Assembly: GCF_024220175.1 (NCBI RefSeq)
Contig: NZ_CP098502.1
Span: 3,352,514-3,416,513 of the forward strand
DNA length: 64,000 bases
Reading direction: 5' to 3'
From: Paraconexibacter antarcticus
Lineage (GTDB): Bacteria; Actinomycetota; Thermoleophilia; Solirubrobacterales; Solirubrobacteraceae
Position numbers and translations under genes: made by a program. The notes under the pieces were generated by a model that worked only from the letters and a program-made list of their open reading frames with translations, searched no databases and was not told where the DNA came from. The first letter of the stretch is position 1, and each line of letters opens with the position of its first letter. This document shows, piece after piece, positions 42,802 through 53,753 of this stretch.

Positions 42802-44927
42802 CTGCGCCGCAGCAGGGTCATCGAGCGGGCGGAGACGAACAGCGAGCCACGGGCGGCGACGTCGACCGAGCCGGGCGCGGCGGCGGGGGCCGCCGTCGCG
42901 AGCTCGAGCGTCCACTCGGCCCCGAAACGGGCGGCCGGGAGCGTGAACTCGACGTCGTGCTCGCTCGCGTTGAGGAAGAGGAGGAAGGAGCCGCCGTGGA
43001 CCGGCTGCCCGCGCTCGTCCTGCATCCCCGTCGAGGAGCCGTTGAGGAAGACGCCGAGCCAGCGGAGCTCCTCGTCCTCCCACTGCTTGCGCGTCATGCG
43101 GCGGCCGTCGAGGCGGAACCACCAGATGTCCGGCAGGACGGTGTCGGCCTCGTCCCCCTCGAGGAAGTGCTCGCGGCGGAAGACGGGCTCGGCGGCGCGG
43201 AGCGCGACGAGCCGCTGGGTGAACTCACGGAGGCTGCGCGCCTCCTCGTCGACGTCCCAGTGGAACCACGAGACCTCGTTGTCCTGGCACCAGGCGTTGT
43301 TGTTGCCGCCCTGCGAGCGGGCCATCTCGTCGCCGCCGAGGAGCATCGGCACGCCCTGCGAGAGGAGCAGCGTCATGAGGAAGTTGCGCCGCTGGCGCCA
43401 GCGGAGCGTGTTCACCTCGGGGTCGTCGGTCGGCCCCTCCACCCCGCAGTTCCAGGAGCGGTTGTCGTCGGTGCCGTCCTTGGAGTCCTCGAGGTTCTCC
43501 TCGTTGTGCTTCTCGTTGAACGCCGTCATGTCGGCGAGCGTGAAGCCGTCGTGGGCGGTGACGAAGTTGACCGAGGCGAACGGCTTGCGCCCGTCCGACT
43601 CGTAGAGGTCGCTCGAGCCGGTGAAGCGCGAGGCGAACTCGTTCAGCGGCGCCTCGCCGCGCCAGAAGTCGCGCACGACGTCCCGGTACATCCCGTTCCA
43701 CTCCGACCACAGCACCGGGAAGTTGCCCACCTGGTAGCCGCCGGGGCCGACGTCCCACGGCTCGGCGATGAGCTTCACCTGGGAGAGGACGGGGTCCTGG
43801 TGGATCGTGTCGAAGAACGCGCTCAGGCGGTCCACGTCGTAGAGGCCGCGCGCGAGCGCCGAGGCGAGGTCGAAGCGGAAGCCGTCCACGTGGCACTCGA
43901 TCGCGAAGTAGCGCAGCGAGTCCATGATGAGCCGCAGCACCTCGGGCTCGACGGCGTTGAGCGTGTTGCCCGTCCCCGTGTAGTCCATGTAGTGCCGCTT
44001 GTCGTCGGGGACGAGGCGGTAGTAGGAGGCGTTGTCGACGCCGCGGAAGGAGAGCATCGGGCCGAGGTGGTTGCCCTCGGCGGTGTGGTTGTAGACGACG
44101 TCGAGGATGACCTCGATGCCCGCGCGGTGCAGCGCCTTGACCATCCCCTTGAACTCGCGGACCTGCTCCCCGAGGCGGCCGGTCGCCGCGTACTGCGCGT
44201 GCGGCGCGAGGTAGCCGATCGACGAGTAGCCCCAGTAGTTCGAGAGCCCGCGGTCGTGGAGGAAGGACTCGTCGATGATGTGGTGGACGGGCAGCAGCTC
44301 GAGGGCGGTGATGCCCATCGCCTTCAGGTAGCCGATCGCCTCGTCGCTCGCCAGGCCGGCGTAGGTGCCGCGCAGCTCCTCCGGGATCGCGTCGAGGAGC
44401 TTCGTGAAGCCCTTGACGTGCGTCTCGTAGATGACGGTCTGCGTCCACGGGCGGGCGAGCGGCCGGTCCCCCTCCCAGTCGAAGTGGTCGTCGACGACGA
44501 CGCACTTCGGCATCGCGGGCGCGGAGTCCTCGTCGTCCGCCTCGAGGTCGGCGTCGTCCCCCGCGTCCGGGTCGGGGACGTACGGCAGGACGCTCGCGGC
44601 GTCGAAGTCGACCCCGCCCTCGATGGCCTTCGCGTACGGGTCGATGAGGAGCTTGCACGGGTTGAACCGGTGCCCCTCCTCCGGCGCGTACGGCCCATGG
44701 ACGCGGTAGCCGTACCGCTGGCCGGGCCCGACGCCCGGCAGGTAGCAGTGCCAGTTGTGGGCGGTGACCGCGGTGACGTCGATCTGCTCCTCGGCTCCGT
44801 CGGCGTCGAAGAGGCAGAGGACGACGCGCTCGGCGTTCTCGGAGAAGATCGAGAAGTTCGTCCCCTCCCCGTCCCACACGGGCCCGAGCGGGAAGGGCCG
44901 GCCCGGCCAGACCTCGCGCGCGCTCAC
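42798..44927 (-). CDS. glgX: Glycogen debranching enzyme (GlgX/TreX)
   Basis: A 709-residue GH13 isoamylase-type enzyme: N-terminal CBM48 (GTNFSIFSENAERVVLCLFD), DVVYNHTAEGNHLGP, nucleophile in VDGFRFDLASALARG (about residue 370), acid Glu in LIAEPWDVGPGGYQ and NFVTAHDGFTLADM. The sequence NNNAWCQDNEVSW is characteristic of GlgX/TreX. It cuts alpha-1,6 branches so TreY can use linear chains. It starts at GTG 44927, overlapping the treZ stop (GTGA). Confidence 0.95.
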   Translation of the reverse strand: MSAREVWPGRPFPLGPVWDGEGTNFSIFSENAERVVLCLFDADGAEEQIDVTAVTAHNWHCYLPGVGPGQRYGYRVHGPYAPEEGHRFNPCKLLIDPYAKAIEGGVDFDAASVLPYVPDPDAGDDADLEADDEDSAPAMPKCVVVDDHFDWEGDRPLARPWTQTVIYETHVKGFTKLLDAIPEELRGTYAGLASDEAIGYLKAMGITALELLPVHHIIDESFLHDRGLSNYWGYSSIGYLAPHAQYAATGRLGEQVREFKGMVKALHRAGIEVILDVVYNHTAEGNHLGPMLSFRGVDNASYYRLVPDDKRHYMDYTGTGNTLNAVEPEVLRLIMDSLRYFAIECHVDGFRFDLASALARGLYDVDRLSAFFDTIHQDPVLSQVKLIAEPWDVGPGGYQVGNFPVLWSEWNGMYRDVVRDFWRGEAPLNEFASRFTGSSDLYESDGRKPFASVNFVTAHDGFTLADMTAFNEKHNEENLEDSKDGTDDNRSWNCGVEGPTDDPEVNTLRWRQRRNFLMTLLLSQGVPMLLGGDEMARSQGGNNNAWCQDNEVSWFHWDVDEEARSLREFTQRLVALRAAEPVFRREHFLEGDEADTVLPDIWWFRLDGRRMTRKQWEDEELRWLGVFLNGSSTGMQDERGQPVHGGSFLLFLNASEHDVEFTLPAARFGAEWTLELATAAPAAAPGSVDVAARGSLFVSARSMTLLRRR

Positions 44928-46660
44928 CGGATCACCACGCCGCTCATCGGGGCCAGGCGGAGGCCGGCGGCGGCCCGCCGGGCCGGTGCGGTCGCGAGGA
45001 CGATCTCGCCCGCGGGCGCGGGCACGGTCTGGGGGGTGTCGGAGAAGCTCATGATCAAGGTGTGGGTGCCGCGCCGGACGCGGAGCCAGCGGGCGGCCTC
45101 GTCGTAGCCGGTGACCTCGGCGTGGCCGGGGGCCGCGAGGGTGAGCTCGGCGCGCAGGGCCAGGAGGTCTGCGTGGAGCGCGGCGAGCGCGGCGTCCTCC
45201 GTGCGCACGAGCTTGGAGGCGAGGAACGTCGCGCGGTCCTGCGGGTCGGGCACCTCCTGGCCGGAGAAGGCGGCGAAGGCGGCGAACTCGCGCCGGCGGC
45301 CGTCGCGGGTGGCCTTCGCGATCCGCTTGTCGATGTGGTCGGAGAAGAACTGGAAGGGCGCGGCCTCCCCGTACTCCTCCCCCATGAAGAGCATCGGCGT
45401 GAACGGCGAGAGCAGCGTGCAGAACGCGGCGAGCGGGCGCAGCGCGGGCGGCAGGCGGTCCCCGAGCGCGCGGTTGCCGACCTGGTCGTGGTTCGCGGAG
45501 AAGACGACGAACGCCTCGGGGGGCAGGTCGGGTGCGGGGGCGCCGAAGCGCCGGCCGCGGAAGGTCGACCAGCCGCCGTCGTGGACGTGCGGCACGCGCC
45601 AGGCCTTCGCGAGGTCGGCGACGCTGCCGAACTCCTCGTAGTACCCCTCCTGCTCGCCGGTGAGCAGCGTGCGCAGCGCGTGGTGGAAGTCGTCCGCCCA
45701 GGCCGCGTCGTGCCCGAGGCCGCCGACGGCCCGCGGGCGCATGACCTGCGGGTCGTTGCGCCCCGACTCGGCGATGATCAGCGCGCGCGGGTCGACGGCC
45801 CTCACCCGGGTGGCGAGCTCGGCGAGGAGCGGCTCGGCGGAGCCGTCGAAGATCGCGTGGATCGCGTCGAGGCGCAGGCCGTCGACATGGAGGTCGCGGA
45901 CCCACATCTCGGCGTTCTGCAGGACCCACTCGCGCACCCCGCCGCTGCCCTCGCCGTCGTAGTTCAACGCCTCGCCCCAGAACGTCGAGTAGCGGTCGGT
46001 GAAGAACGGGCCGAGCATCCGCAGCGCGCGCTCGCCGGACGCGCCGACGTGGTTGTAGACGACGTCGAGGATGACGGCGATGCCGGCCCGGTGGGCGGCG
46101 TCGACGAGCCTGGCGAGCGCCTCCGGGCCGCCGTAGGCGTGGTGCGCGGCCCACAGGTAGACGCCGTCGTAGCCCCAGCCGTGCTCGCCGGGAAACTCGG
46201 CGACCGGCATGAGCTCGATCGCGGTGACGCCGAGCGCGGCGAGGCGCGGCAGCTCTCTGATCGCGGCGTCGAACGTGCCCTCCGGCGTGAACGTCCCGAC
46301 GTGGAGCTCGTAGATCACCGCGTCGCGCAGCGGCACCCCGTCCCACGCCTCGTCGGTCCACGCGAAGGTGGCGGGGTCGACGACGCGCGAGGGCCCGCGC
46401 AGGCCCTTCGGCTGCCAGCGGGTGCACGGGTCCGGGACCCGCCGGCCGTCGGCGATCACCCAGTAGTCGTCGCCCGGCGCGGCGTCGAGGACGCCCTCCC
46501 AGACGCCGGACCCGGCGTCGGTCAGCGCGTGGTCGCCGGAGCGCAGCCGGATCGCGACCTGCTCGGGCTTCGGGGCCCAGACGCGGAAGCGCACGCGGCC
46601 GTCCCCCAGCACGGTCGTGCCGAGGGGACGTTCGAAGGGCAGGGCGGGTGCACGGGTCAC
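44924..46660 (-). CDS. treZ: Malto-oligosyltrehalose trehalohydrolase
   Basis: A 578-residue GH13 enzyme: N-terminal beta-sandwich ([16 protein letters not shown]), [35 protein letters not shown], nucleophile in [14 protein letters not shown] (about residue 258), acid Glu in [10 protein letters not shown] and [17 protein letters not shown]. These distinguish TreZ from branching enzyme. It frees trehalose from TreY's product. It starts at GTG 46660, overlapping the glgB stop by four bases. Confidence 0.95.
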   Translation of the reverse strand: MTRAPALPFERPLGTTVLGDGRVRFRVWAPKPEQVAIRLRSGDHALTDAGSGVWEGVLDAAPGDDYWVIADGRRVPDPCTRWQPKGLRGPSRVVDPATFAWTDEAWDGVPLRDAVIYELHVGTFTPEGTFDAAIRELPRLAALGVTAIELMPVAEFPGEHGWGYDGVYLWAAHHAYGGPEALARLVDAAHRAGIAVILDVVYNHVGASGERALRMLGPFFTDRYSTFWGEALNYDGEGSGGVREWVLQNAEMWVRDLHVDGLRLDAIHAIFDGSAEPLLAELATRVRAVDPRALIIAESGRNDPQVMRPRAVGGLGHDAAWADDFHHALRTLLTGEQEGYYEEFGSVADLAKAWRVPHVHDGGWSTFRGRRFGAPAPDLPPEAFVVFSANHDQVGNRALGDRLPPALRPLAAFCTLLSPFTPMLFMGEEYGEAAPFQFFSDHIDKRIAKATRDGRRREFAAFAAFSGQEVPDPQDRATFLASKLVRTEDAALAALHADLLALRAELTLAAPGHAEVTGYDEAARWLRVRRGTHTLIMSFSDTPQTVPAPAGEIVLATAPARRAAAGLRLAPMSGVVIR

Positions 46661-48579
46661 AGCTCGGGCGAGAACCAGATCACGCCGAGCGGCGGAAGGG
46701 TCAGCGCGGCGGACGCCGGCTGGTCGTGCCAGGGCTCCTCGTCGGCGGTGATCGTGCCGTTCTCCACGCCGCTGCCGCCGTACGCGGACGCGTCGGAGTT
46801 GAGGACCTCGCGCCACGTGCCGCCGGAGGGCAGCCCGACGCGGTAGCCCTCGCGGACGACCGGCGCGAAGTTGCAGACGCAGACGAGCGGCGGCGTCCCC
46901 GGGTCCCCCTCGCGGAGGAAACAGACGACGTTCGCGTCGGCGTCGTTCGCCTCGAGCCAGCGGAAGGCCGACGCGTCGTCGTCGCGCTCCCACAGGGCGG
47001 GCAGGTCCGAGTAGGCGTGGTTGAGGTCGCGGACGAGCGCCTGCACGCCCCCGTACCCCGCGTCCTGCAGGAGATGCCAGTCGAGCGACCGCTCGTGCGA
47101 CCACTCCCGCTCCTGTGCCAGCTCGTTGCCCATGAAGAGAAGTTTCTTGCCCGGGTGCGCCCACATGTACGCGTAGAGCGCGCGGACGTTCGCGAGCTGC
47201 TGCCAGCGGTCGCCCGGCATCTTCTCGAGGATCGACCCTTTGCCGTGGACGACCTCGTCGTGGCTCAGCGGCAGCACGAAGTTCTCGCTGAAGGCGTACA
47301 TGAGGCTGAAGGTCAGCGTGTGGTGGTGGTACTTGCGGTGGATCGGGTCCTGCTGGAAGTACGCGAGCGTGTCGTGCATCCAGCCCATGTTCCACTTGAA
47401 GCCGAAGCCCAGCCCACCGACGTGGGTCGGCCGGGAGACGCCCGGCCACGCCGTCGACTCCTCGGCGATGGACAGGACGCCAGGCTCGCGGGCGTGGATG
47501 ACCTCGTTGAACTCGCGCAGGAAGGCGACCGTCTCGAGGTTCTCGCGGCCGCCGTGCTCGTTCGGGAGCCACTCGCCGTCCTTGCGGGAGTAGTCGAGGT
47601 AGAGCATCGACGCCACGGCGTCCACGCGCAGGCCGTCGACGTGCATCTCGCGCAGCCAGTAGAGGGCGTTGGCGAGGAGGAAGTTGCGCACCTCGTTGCG
47701 GCCGACGTTGAAGATGAGCGTGCCCCAGTCGGGGTGCTCGCCGCGACGCGGGTCCTCGTGCTCGTAGAGCGCCGAGCCGTCGAAGCGGCGCAGCGCCCAG
47801 TCGTCCTTCGGGAAGTGCGCCGGGACCCAGTCGAGGATGACGCCGATGCCCGCCGCGTGGAGCGTGTCGACGAAGGCGCGGAAGTCGTCGGGGGTCCCGT
47901 GGCGCGCGTCGGGCGCGAAGTAGCCGGTCACCTGGTAGCCCCAGGACCCCGGGAACGGGTGCGACATGACCGGCAGCAGCTCGACGTGGGTGAAGCCCAT
48001 GTCGGTCGCGTAGGCGGCGAGCTCCTGCGCGAGCTGCGCGAACGGCAGCGGCGTCTCGGGGTCGTCCGGGTCGCGGCGCCACGAGCCGAGGTGCACCTCG
48101 TAGACCGACATCGGCTCGCGGTGCGGGACCGCGGCGCGCCGGCGCTGCAGCCACGCCGCGTCCTGCCACCCGTGCTGCGGGGCGTGGACGACCGAGTCGG
48201 TGCCCGGGGCCTGCTGCGCCTGGGCGGCGTACGGGTCGGCCTTCAGGCGCACGTCGCCCGACGCGGTGCGGATCGCGTACTTGTACGCCTGCCCCGGGCG
48301 CGCCCCGGGGACGAACGCCTCCCAGATGCCGGAGGATCCGGACCCCGCCGCCCGCATCGCGTCGTGGTCGTGGTCCCACTCGTTGAAGTCGCCGATGACG
48401 GTGACGCTCGTCGCGTTCGGCGCCCACACGGCGAAGGCGACGCCCTCGGTCCCGTCGACCGTCGTCACGTGCGCGCCCAGGCGCTCGTAGATCCGCTCGT
48501 GGCGGCCCTCCCCCGCGAGGTGCAGGTCGAGCTCGCCGAGGATCGGCGGCGTCTTCGTCTTGCCGTTCGTGCGGGTCAC
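46657..48579 (-). CDS. glgB: 1,4-alpha-Glucan branching enzyme
   Basis: A 640-residue GH13 enzyme. It begins directly with the [19 protein letters not shown] segment and a CBM48 domain ([20 protein letters not shown]), so the extra N-terminal domain of the 730-residue actinobacterial form is missing. Catalytic motifs are [14 protein letters not shown], nucleophile in [16 protein letters not shown] (about residue 315), acid Glu in [12 protein letters not shown] and [13 protein letters not shown]. It makes alpha-1,6 branches, giving GlgE its branched acceptor. GTG 48579 overlaps the mak stop. Confidence 0.95.
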   Translation of the reverse strand: MTRTNGKTKTPPILGELDLHLAGEGRHERIYERLGAHVTTVDGTEGVAFAVWAPNATSVTVIGDFNEWDHDHDAMRAAGSGSSGIWEAFVPGARPGQAYKYAIRTASGDVRLKADPYAAQAQQAPGTDSVVHAPQHGWQDAAWLQRRRAAVPHREPMSVYEVHLGSWRRDPDDPETPLPFAQLAQELAAYATDMGFTHVELLPVMSHPFPGSWGYQVTGYFAPDARHGTPDDFRAFVDTLHAAGIGVILDWVPAHFPKDDWALRRFDGSALYEHEDPRRGEHPDWGTLIFNVGRNEVRNFLLANALYWLREMHVDGLRVDAVASMLYLDYSRKDGEWLPNEHGGRENLETVAFLREFNEVIHAREPGVLSIAEESTAWPGVSRPTHVGGLGFGFKWNMGWMHDTLAYFQQDPIHRKYHHHTLTFSLMYAFSENFVLPLSHDEVVHGKGSILEKMPGDRWQQLANVRALYAYMWAHPGKKLLFMGNELAQEREWSHERSLDWHLLQDAGYGGVQALVRDLNHAYSDLPALWERDDDASAFRWLEANDADANVVCFLREGDPGTPPLVCVCNFAPVVREGYRVGLPSGGTWREVLNSDASAYGGSGVENGTITADEEPWHDQPASAALTLPPLGVIWFSPEL

Positions 48580-49982
48580 GCGGGGGTGGCCTCCTCGTCG
48601 TCGTCGAGCTCGAGCATGCGGGCGATCCCGGCGACCGGGATCGAGACCCAGTCCGGGCGGTGGTCGATCTCGTAGCGCAGCTCGTAGACCGCCTTCTCGA
48701 GCTCGAAGACGTTGAGCAGCCGGTCGACGTTCTGGCGCCCCGGCGGAAGCAGCGTCTGATCGGCCTCGGCGAGATAGCCCTCGAGGAACGCCTCGCGCAC
48801 CGCGTCCTCCCAGCCGGCCGGCGCGGGGACGCCGTTGAGGATGCGCGACGCGGACGCCGCGTAGGCGAAGGAGCGCAGCATCCCGGCGACGTCGCGCAGC
48901 GGCGAGCGCTTGGCGCGGCGCTCGGCGAGCGTCCGCGCCGGCTCGCCCTCGAAGTCGAGGACGACCCAGCCGCCGTCCTGCCCGCGGAGGACCTGGCCGA
49001 GGTGGTAGTCGCCGTGATGGCGGATGATGCGGCCGGCCGAGCCGACGGTGAGCGCGCCGAGCAGCTCGCGGACCTCCTGCCCGCGGCCGGCGATCGGCTG
49101 CAGCGGCCCGACGTCCTGGGGCAGGTCGCGGAAGATCCGCTCGATCTCCTCGTCGACGGTCGCGGTGAGCAGGCCGAGGGCCTCGGTCGACGTGTCGGCG
49201 GGCGCGAAGGCCTCGTCCTGGCTGTCGGACGCGAGGGCCGTGTGCATCTGACCGGTGATCTCGCCGAGCGTGCGCGCCTCGGCGACGAAGCGGTGCGGGT
49301 CGTCCGAGCGCAGGACGTCGAGGACGAGGTCCCAGCCGTCGGTCGAGCCGGGGACGAAGTCCTGCACGACCCCGAGCGTCGCGTCGATGAGGCGTCCGGT
49401 GTGCGAGTACCAGGCCCGCAGCGGCGCGATGTGGTCGAAGCCGTGCGCGCTGAGGAAGTGGAGCATCTCGAGCTCCGGGTTGACGCCGGCGCCGAGGCGG
49501 CGGAACGCCTTCAGGACCTGCTTCTCGTCGAGGACGACCGACGAGTTGGACTGCTCGGCGCCGAGCGGGCGCACGTCGTCCGGGACCGGCACCGGCCGGC
49601 CGTCGGGGCTGCGGAACTCGGCGACGCCCGCGGGCGTCTCCACGTCGGTCCCCGACGCCATGAGCCGCACGACCTCGCGGACGAACGCCGGGTCGGTCAT
49701 CGCGTCGTAGACGATGTGCTCGTCGTCCTGGCAGATGATGCCGTGCTGCCAGCCGCTGGCCGACGGCCGGCGGCCGATCGGCAGCTGGTAGAGCTCGTGT
49801 GTGCCCGGGTGGAAGCGCACCTCGATGATCGCAAGCGCCAGGCGCGGATCCTCCTCGAGGATCGGGATCGACTCGAGGACCGAGATCCCGGCGACCTCGC
49901 GCGACTTCGAGCCGAACCAGCGCTGGCCGAGGACGAATTCGGCGAGCGTCTCCTCGCTGATGAGCGTGTCGATGGCGGTCAT
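48576..49982 (-). CDS. mak: Maltokinase (Mak/Pep2)
   Basis: A 468-residue kinase with an aminoglycoside-phosphotransferase-like fold. The N terminus [18 protein letters not shown] is the Mak cap domain. The catalytic loop is [16 protein letters not shown] (about residues 320-335) followed by the metal motif [16 protein letters not shown]. It phosphorylates maltose to maltose 1-phosphate, the substrate of GlgE. Here it is separate from TreS rather than fused. It starts at ATG 49982, overlapping treS by four bases, and ends overlapping glgB. Confidence 0.93.
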   Translation of the reverse strand: MTAIDTLISEETLAEFVLGQRWFGSKSREVAGISVLESIPILEEDPRLALAIIEVRFHPGTHELYQLPIGRRPSASGWQHGIICQDDEHIVYDAMTDPAFVREVVRLMASGTDVETPAGVAEFRSPDGRPVPVPDDVRPLGAEQSNSSVVLDEKQVLKAFRRLGAGVNPELEMLHFLSAHGFDHIAPLRAWYSHTGRLIDATLGVVQDFVPGSTDGWDLVLDVLRSDDPHRFVAEARTLGEITGQMHTALASDSQDEAFAPADTSTEALGLLTATVDEEIERIFRDLPQDVGPLQPIAGRGQEVRELLGALTVGSAGRIIRHHGDYHLGQVLRGQDGGWVVLDFEGEPARTLAERRAKRSPLRDVAGMLRSFAYAASASRILNGVPAPAGWEDAVREAFLEGYLAEADQTLLPPGRQNVDRLLNVFELEKAVYELRYEIDHRPDWVSIPVAGIARMLELDDDEEATPA

Positions 49983-51751
49983 GCGGTGGCCCCCCCGTTG
50001 TCGTGGGCATTGACGGTGGCGGCCTCGATGGCCCGGGCCGCCTCATCCTCGCCGCTTTCGCCGGACGTGAGGAGGAACCAGTAGAAGCCGCGCGGCGCAA
50101 GCGTCAGGAGATACGGCAGCTCGCCGATCCGCGGGAAGCGCGTGCGGCCGAACATCTCCTCGGGGTAGGAGCCCTCGAAGGCGGAGAGGTCGAGCTCGAC
50201 CGCCTGCGCGGAGCGCGCGACGTTGTGGACGCAGAGCGCGATGTCGTCGGCGTGCTTGCGGATGTGGGCGAAGATCCGCGGGTTGGAGACCGTCAGCGGC
50301 TCGTAGGTGCCGAGCCCGAACACCGGGTGCTCCTTGCGCAGCGAGATGAAGCGCCGCACCCACCGCAGGAGCGACGTCGGCGTGCGCAGCTGCGCCTCGA
50401 CGTTCACCGCCTGGTAGCCGTAGACCGGGTCCATGAGCGGCGGCGCGTAGAGCTGCGCGAAGTCCGCCCGGCTGAAGCCGCCGTTGCGGTCGCCCGTCCA
50501 CTGCATCGGCGTCCGCACGCCGTCGCGGTCGCCGAGGTAGAAGTTGTCCCCCATGGCGATCTCGTCGCCGTAGTAGAGGACCGGCGACCCGGGGAGCGAG
50601 AAGAGGATCGCCGTCATGAGCTCGATCTCGTCGCGGCCGTTGTCCAGGAGCGGCGCGAGGCGGCGGCGGATGCCGAGGTTGAGCTTCATCCGCGGGTCCT
50701 TCGCGTACTCCTTGTACATGTAGTCGCGCTCCTCGTCGGTGACCATCTCGAGGGTCAGCTCGTCGTGGTTGCGCAGGAACAGGCCCCACTGGCAGTTGTC
50801 GGGGATCGCCGGGGTCCGCTCGAGGATCTCGATGATCGGCGTCGCGTCCTCCCGCCGCAGCGCCATGAACATCCGGGGCATGAGCGGGAAGTGGAAGGCC
50901 ATCTGGCACTCGTCGCCGTCGCCGAAGTACTCGACGACGTCCTCCGGCCACTGGTTCGCCTCGGCGAGCAGCACGCGGTCCGGGTACTCCTCGTCGATCG
51001 TCTTGCGCAGCCGCTTGAGGTAGGCGTGCGTCTCGGGGAGGTTCTCGCAGTTCGTGCCGTCGCGGGCGTAGAGGTAGGGCACCGCGTCCAGGCGGAAGCC
51101 GTCGAGGCCGAGGTCGAGCCAGAAGCGCAGGGCGTCGAGCATCGCCTCCTGGACCTCGGGGTTGTCGTAGTTGAGGTCCGGCTGGTGGCTGAAGAAGCGG
51201 TGCCAGTAGTACTGGCCGGCAACCGGATCCCACGTCCAGTTCGACGGCTCGGTGTCGGTGAAGATGATCCGCGCGTCGGCGTACAACTGGTCGGTGTCGG
51301 ACCACATGTACCAGTCGCGCTTCGGGCTGTCGGGCGAGGAGCGCGACTCCTGGAACCACGGGTGGTCGGACGAGGTGTGGTTGACGACGAGGTCGGCGAT
51401 GACCCGCATCCCGCGCTGGTGGGCGGCCTCAACGAACTTGTGGAAGTCATCGACCGTCCCGTAGTCGGGGTGGATCTCGTTGTAGTCGGCGATGTCGTAG
51501 CCGCCGTCGCGCAGCGGGCTCGCGTACATCGGCAGCAGCCAGATGCAGTCGACCCCGAGCCACGCGAGGTAGTCGAGCTTCGCGGTGAGCCCGATGAAGT
51601 CGCCGGAGCCGTCGTCGTTGCCGTCGAAGAAGCCGCGCAGGTGGATCTCGTAGAAGACCGCGCGCTTGTACCAGAGCGGGTCGTGCTCGAACCAGCGCTG
51701 CGGGTCGGCCTGGGTGGCGGCGGCGTCGTGGCCGTGGACCTCGATCGACAT
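49979..51751 (-). CDS. treS: Trehalose synthase (maltose alpha-D-glucosyltransferase)
   Basis: A 590-residue GH13 enzyme that interconverts trehalose and maltose. Motifs: [34 protein letters not shown], nucleophile in [17 protein letters not shown] (about residue 225), acid Glu in [17 protein letters not shown] and [33 protein letters not shown] is typical of TreS. A Gly/Ala/Glu-rich tail of 25 residues ends it. ATG 51751 shares one base with the glgE stop (TGATG). Confidence 0.96.
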   Translation of the reverse strand: MSIEVHGHDAAATQADPQRWFEHDPLWYKRAVFYEIHLRGFFDGNDDGSGDFIGLTAKLDYLAWLGVDCIWLLPMYASPLRDGGYDIADYNEIHPDYGTVDDFHKFVEAAHQRGMRVIADLVVNHTSSDHPWFQESRSSPDSPKRDWYMWSDTDQLYADARIIFTDTEPSNWTWDPVAGQYYWHRFFSHQPDLNYDNPEVQEAMLDALRFWLDLGLDGFRLDAVPYLYARDGTNCENLPETHAYLKRLRKTIDEEYPDRVLLAEANQWPEDVVEYFGDGDECQMAFHFPLMPRMFMALRREDATPIIEILERTPAIPDNCQWGLFLRNHDELTLEMVTDEERDYMYKEYAKDPRMKLNLGIRRRLAPLLDNGRDEIELMTAILFSLPGSPVLYYGDEIAMGDNFYLGDRDGVRTPMQWTGDRNGGFSRADFAQLYAPPLMDPVYGYQAVNVEAQLRTPTSLLRWVRRFISLRKEHPVFGLGTYEPLTVSNPRIFAHIRKHADDIALCVHNVARSAQAVELDLSAFEGSYPEEMFGRTRFPRIGELPYLLTLAPRGFYWFLLTSGESGEDEAARAIEAATVNAHDNGGATA

Positions 51752-53703
51752 CAGGAGACGACCTCGAGGACGTGGGCCTGCCGCTCGCCGGGCGTGAGGC
51801 GGACGTAGTTGCCACCGAGGCGCCAGTGGTACTCGCCGCCGTCGAGGACGTCGCGGACGGTGAAGGCCGGCGGGAGGCCGGAGGAGGCGGGCACGTTGAC
51901 GAGTCCTTCCTGGGGGTGATGCGGATCGACGTTCACGACGACGAGCACCGTGTCGCGACCGGCGCGGCGGACGTAGGCGATGAGCTGCCCGTTCGCCGTG
52001 TCCATGAACTCCAGACCGGGCAGTTGCTGCAGCGCGGGGTGCGCGCGCCGCGCCCGGTTCAGCGCGGCCGCCATCGGCAGCAGCGGGCCGTCGAGGGTGC
52101 GCGCCTTCGTCTCGTACTTCTCGCTGTCGAGGTACTCCTCCGAGCCCGGGCGGACCGGGACGTTCTCGCAGTCCTCGAAGCCGGAGTAGATGCCGTACGT
52201 CGGCGAGAGCGTCGCGGCGAGGACGAGCCGCGCCTCGAAGGCCGGCCGTCCACCGTGCTGGAGATAGGCGTGGAGGATGTCCGGCGTGTTCGCGAAGAAG
52301 TTCGGCCGGTAGTAGTCGGCCATCTCCGTGCTGAGCTCGGTGAGGTACTCCTCGAGCTCGGTGCGCTCGTTCTTCCACGTGAAGTACGTGTAGGACTGGT
52401 TGAAGCCGGCCTTGCCGAGCGCGCGCATCATCGCCTGCCGCGTGAACGCCTCCGCGAGGAAGATCACCTCGGGGTGCTGGCCGCGGACCTCGGCGATCAT
52501 CCACTCCCAGAAGGCGAGCGGCTTCGTGTGCGGGTTGTCGACGCGGAAGACGCGCACGCCGCGGTCGACCCACGTGAGCGTCACGTCGAGCAGCGCCTGC
52601 CACAGCGCCTTCCAGTCCTCGCAGCCGAAGTGCAGGTTGTAGATGTCCTGGTAGCGCTTGGGCGGGTTCTCCGCGTACTTCAGCGTCCCGTCGGGGCGGT
52701 GGTGGAACCACTCCGGGTGCTCGGTGAGCCACGGGTGGTCGGCCGAGCACTGGAAGGCGAGGTCGAGCGCGAGGTCGACGCCGTGCGAGTCGCAGGTGTC
52801 GACGAGCGCGGCGAAGTCGTCGAGCGTGCCGAGCTCGGGGTGGAGCGCCTCGTGGCCGCCCTCGGCGGCGCCGATCGCCCACGGGCTGCCGGGGTCTTCG
52901 GGGCCGGCGGTCAGCGCGTTGTTCGGCCCCTTGCGGTTCTTGCGGCCGATCGGGTGGACGGGCGGGAGGTAGAGGACGTCGAAGCCGAGCTCGGCGAGCT
53001 GCGGGACGACCTGCGCCGTGCCGCGGAGGCCGCCCCACGACCGCGGGAAGAGCTCGTACCAGCTGCCGAAGCGGGCCCGCTCGGGGTCGGCGTCGAGCGC
53101 GACGGCGGGCTCGAGCGTCGCGGACCGGGTGCGGTCCGGCGCCCGCTCGGCCGCCGCCACGACCGGTCCGGCGAGGGCGGCGGCGACGCGCTGCTCGGTC
53201 GTGCGCGCCGGGTCGGTGACCTCGGCGGCGGACTTCGTGAGGATGCGCGCGTCCGCCGGCTTGGCGCGCTCGGCGGCGGCCTCGAGCAACAGCGCCCCCT
53301 CGGCGAGCTCGCTCGTCAGGTCCTCCTGCCCGCCGTCGAGCTTGCGGGCGATCTCGTGGCGCCAGGAGGCGAGCGCGTCGACCCACGCCTCGATCGTCCA
53401 GCTCCAGCGGCCGAGCGCGTCGACCGTGATGTCGCCCTCCCACGTGTCGCCGTCGATGTGCGCGTCGATGTGGCGCATCGGCGCCTCGCGCCAGGCCCGC
53501 TTGCCCGGCGCGCGCCAGCGGACCGCCGCGCGGATGACGTCATGCCCGTCCGCGAAGACCTCGGCGGAGACCGTGAGCGTCTCCCCCACCGTGCGCTTGG
53601 CGGCGTAGCGGCCGCCGTCGAGGACGGGCTCCGCGCCGCGGATGATGATGCGCGGCGGGGCCTCGGTCTTGCGGGCAGGTGTGGGGGCGGTGTGGACGGG
53701 CAT
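51751..53703 (-). CDS. glgE: Alpha-1,4-glucan:maltose-1-phosphate maltosyltransferase
   Basis: A 650-residue GH13_3 enzyme. N-terminal beta domains ([34 protein letters not shown]) precede the barrel: [32 protein letters not shown], nucleophile Asp in [20 protein letters not shown] (about residue 390) and acid Glu in [13 protein letters not shown]. The [13 protein letters not shown] stretch is specific to GlgE. It adds maltosyl units from maltose 1-phosphate to alpha-glucan. ATG 53703 follows GAGGA; an earlier in-frame start has no site. First gene of the alpha-glucan operon. Confidence 0.96.
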   Translation of the reverse strand: MPVHTAPTPARKTEAPPRIIIRGAEPVLDGGRYAAKRTVGETLTVSAEVFADGHDVIRAAVRWRAPGKRAWREAPMRHIDAHIDGDTWEGDITVDALGRWSWTIEAWVDALASWRHEIARKLDGGQEDLTSELAEGALLLEAAAERAKPADARILTKSAAEVTDPARTTEQRVAAALAGPVVAAAERAPDRTRSATLEPAVALDADPERARFGSWYELFPRSWGGLRGTAQVVPQLAELGFDVLYLPPVHPIGRKNRKGPNNALTAGPEDPGSPWAIGAAEGGHEALHPELGTLDDFAALVDTCDSHGVDLALDLAFQCSADHPWLTEHPEWFHHRPDGTLKYAENPPKRYQDIYNLHFGCEDWKALWQALLDVTLTWVDRGVRVFRVDNPHTKPLAFWEWMIAEVRGQHPEVIFLAEAFTRQAMMRALGKAGFNQSYTYFTWKNERTELEEYLTELSTEMADYYRPNFFANTPDILHAYLQHGGRPAFEARLVLAATLSPTYGIYSGFEDCENVPVRPGSEEYLDSEKYETKARTLDGPLLPMAAALNRARRAHPALQQLPGLEFMDTANGQLIAYVRRAGRDTVLVVVNVDPHHPQEGLVNVPASSGLPPAFTVRDVLDGGEYHWRLGGNYVRLTPGERQAHVLEVVS

Positions 53704-53753
53704 GCTCTTCCTCTCTATCCAGACTGAGCACGTCCTCAACCTCGGAGCGTCGG

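Noticed and set aside
46657..50100. A long frame joining glgB to upstream sequence as one 1147-residue protein
   Set aside because: The N-terminal half is antisense-like Arg/Pro-rich noise over mak. The GTG at 48579 overlapping the mak stop is the natural glgB start.
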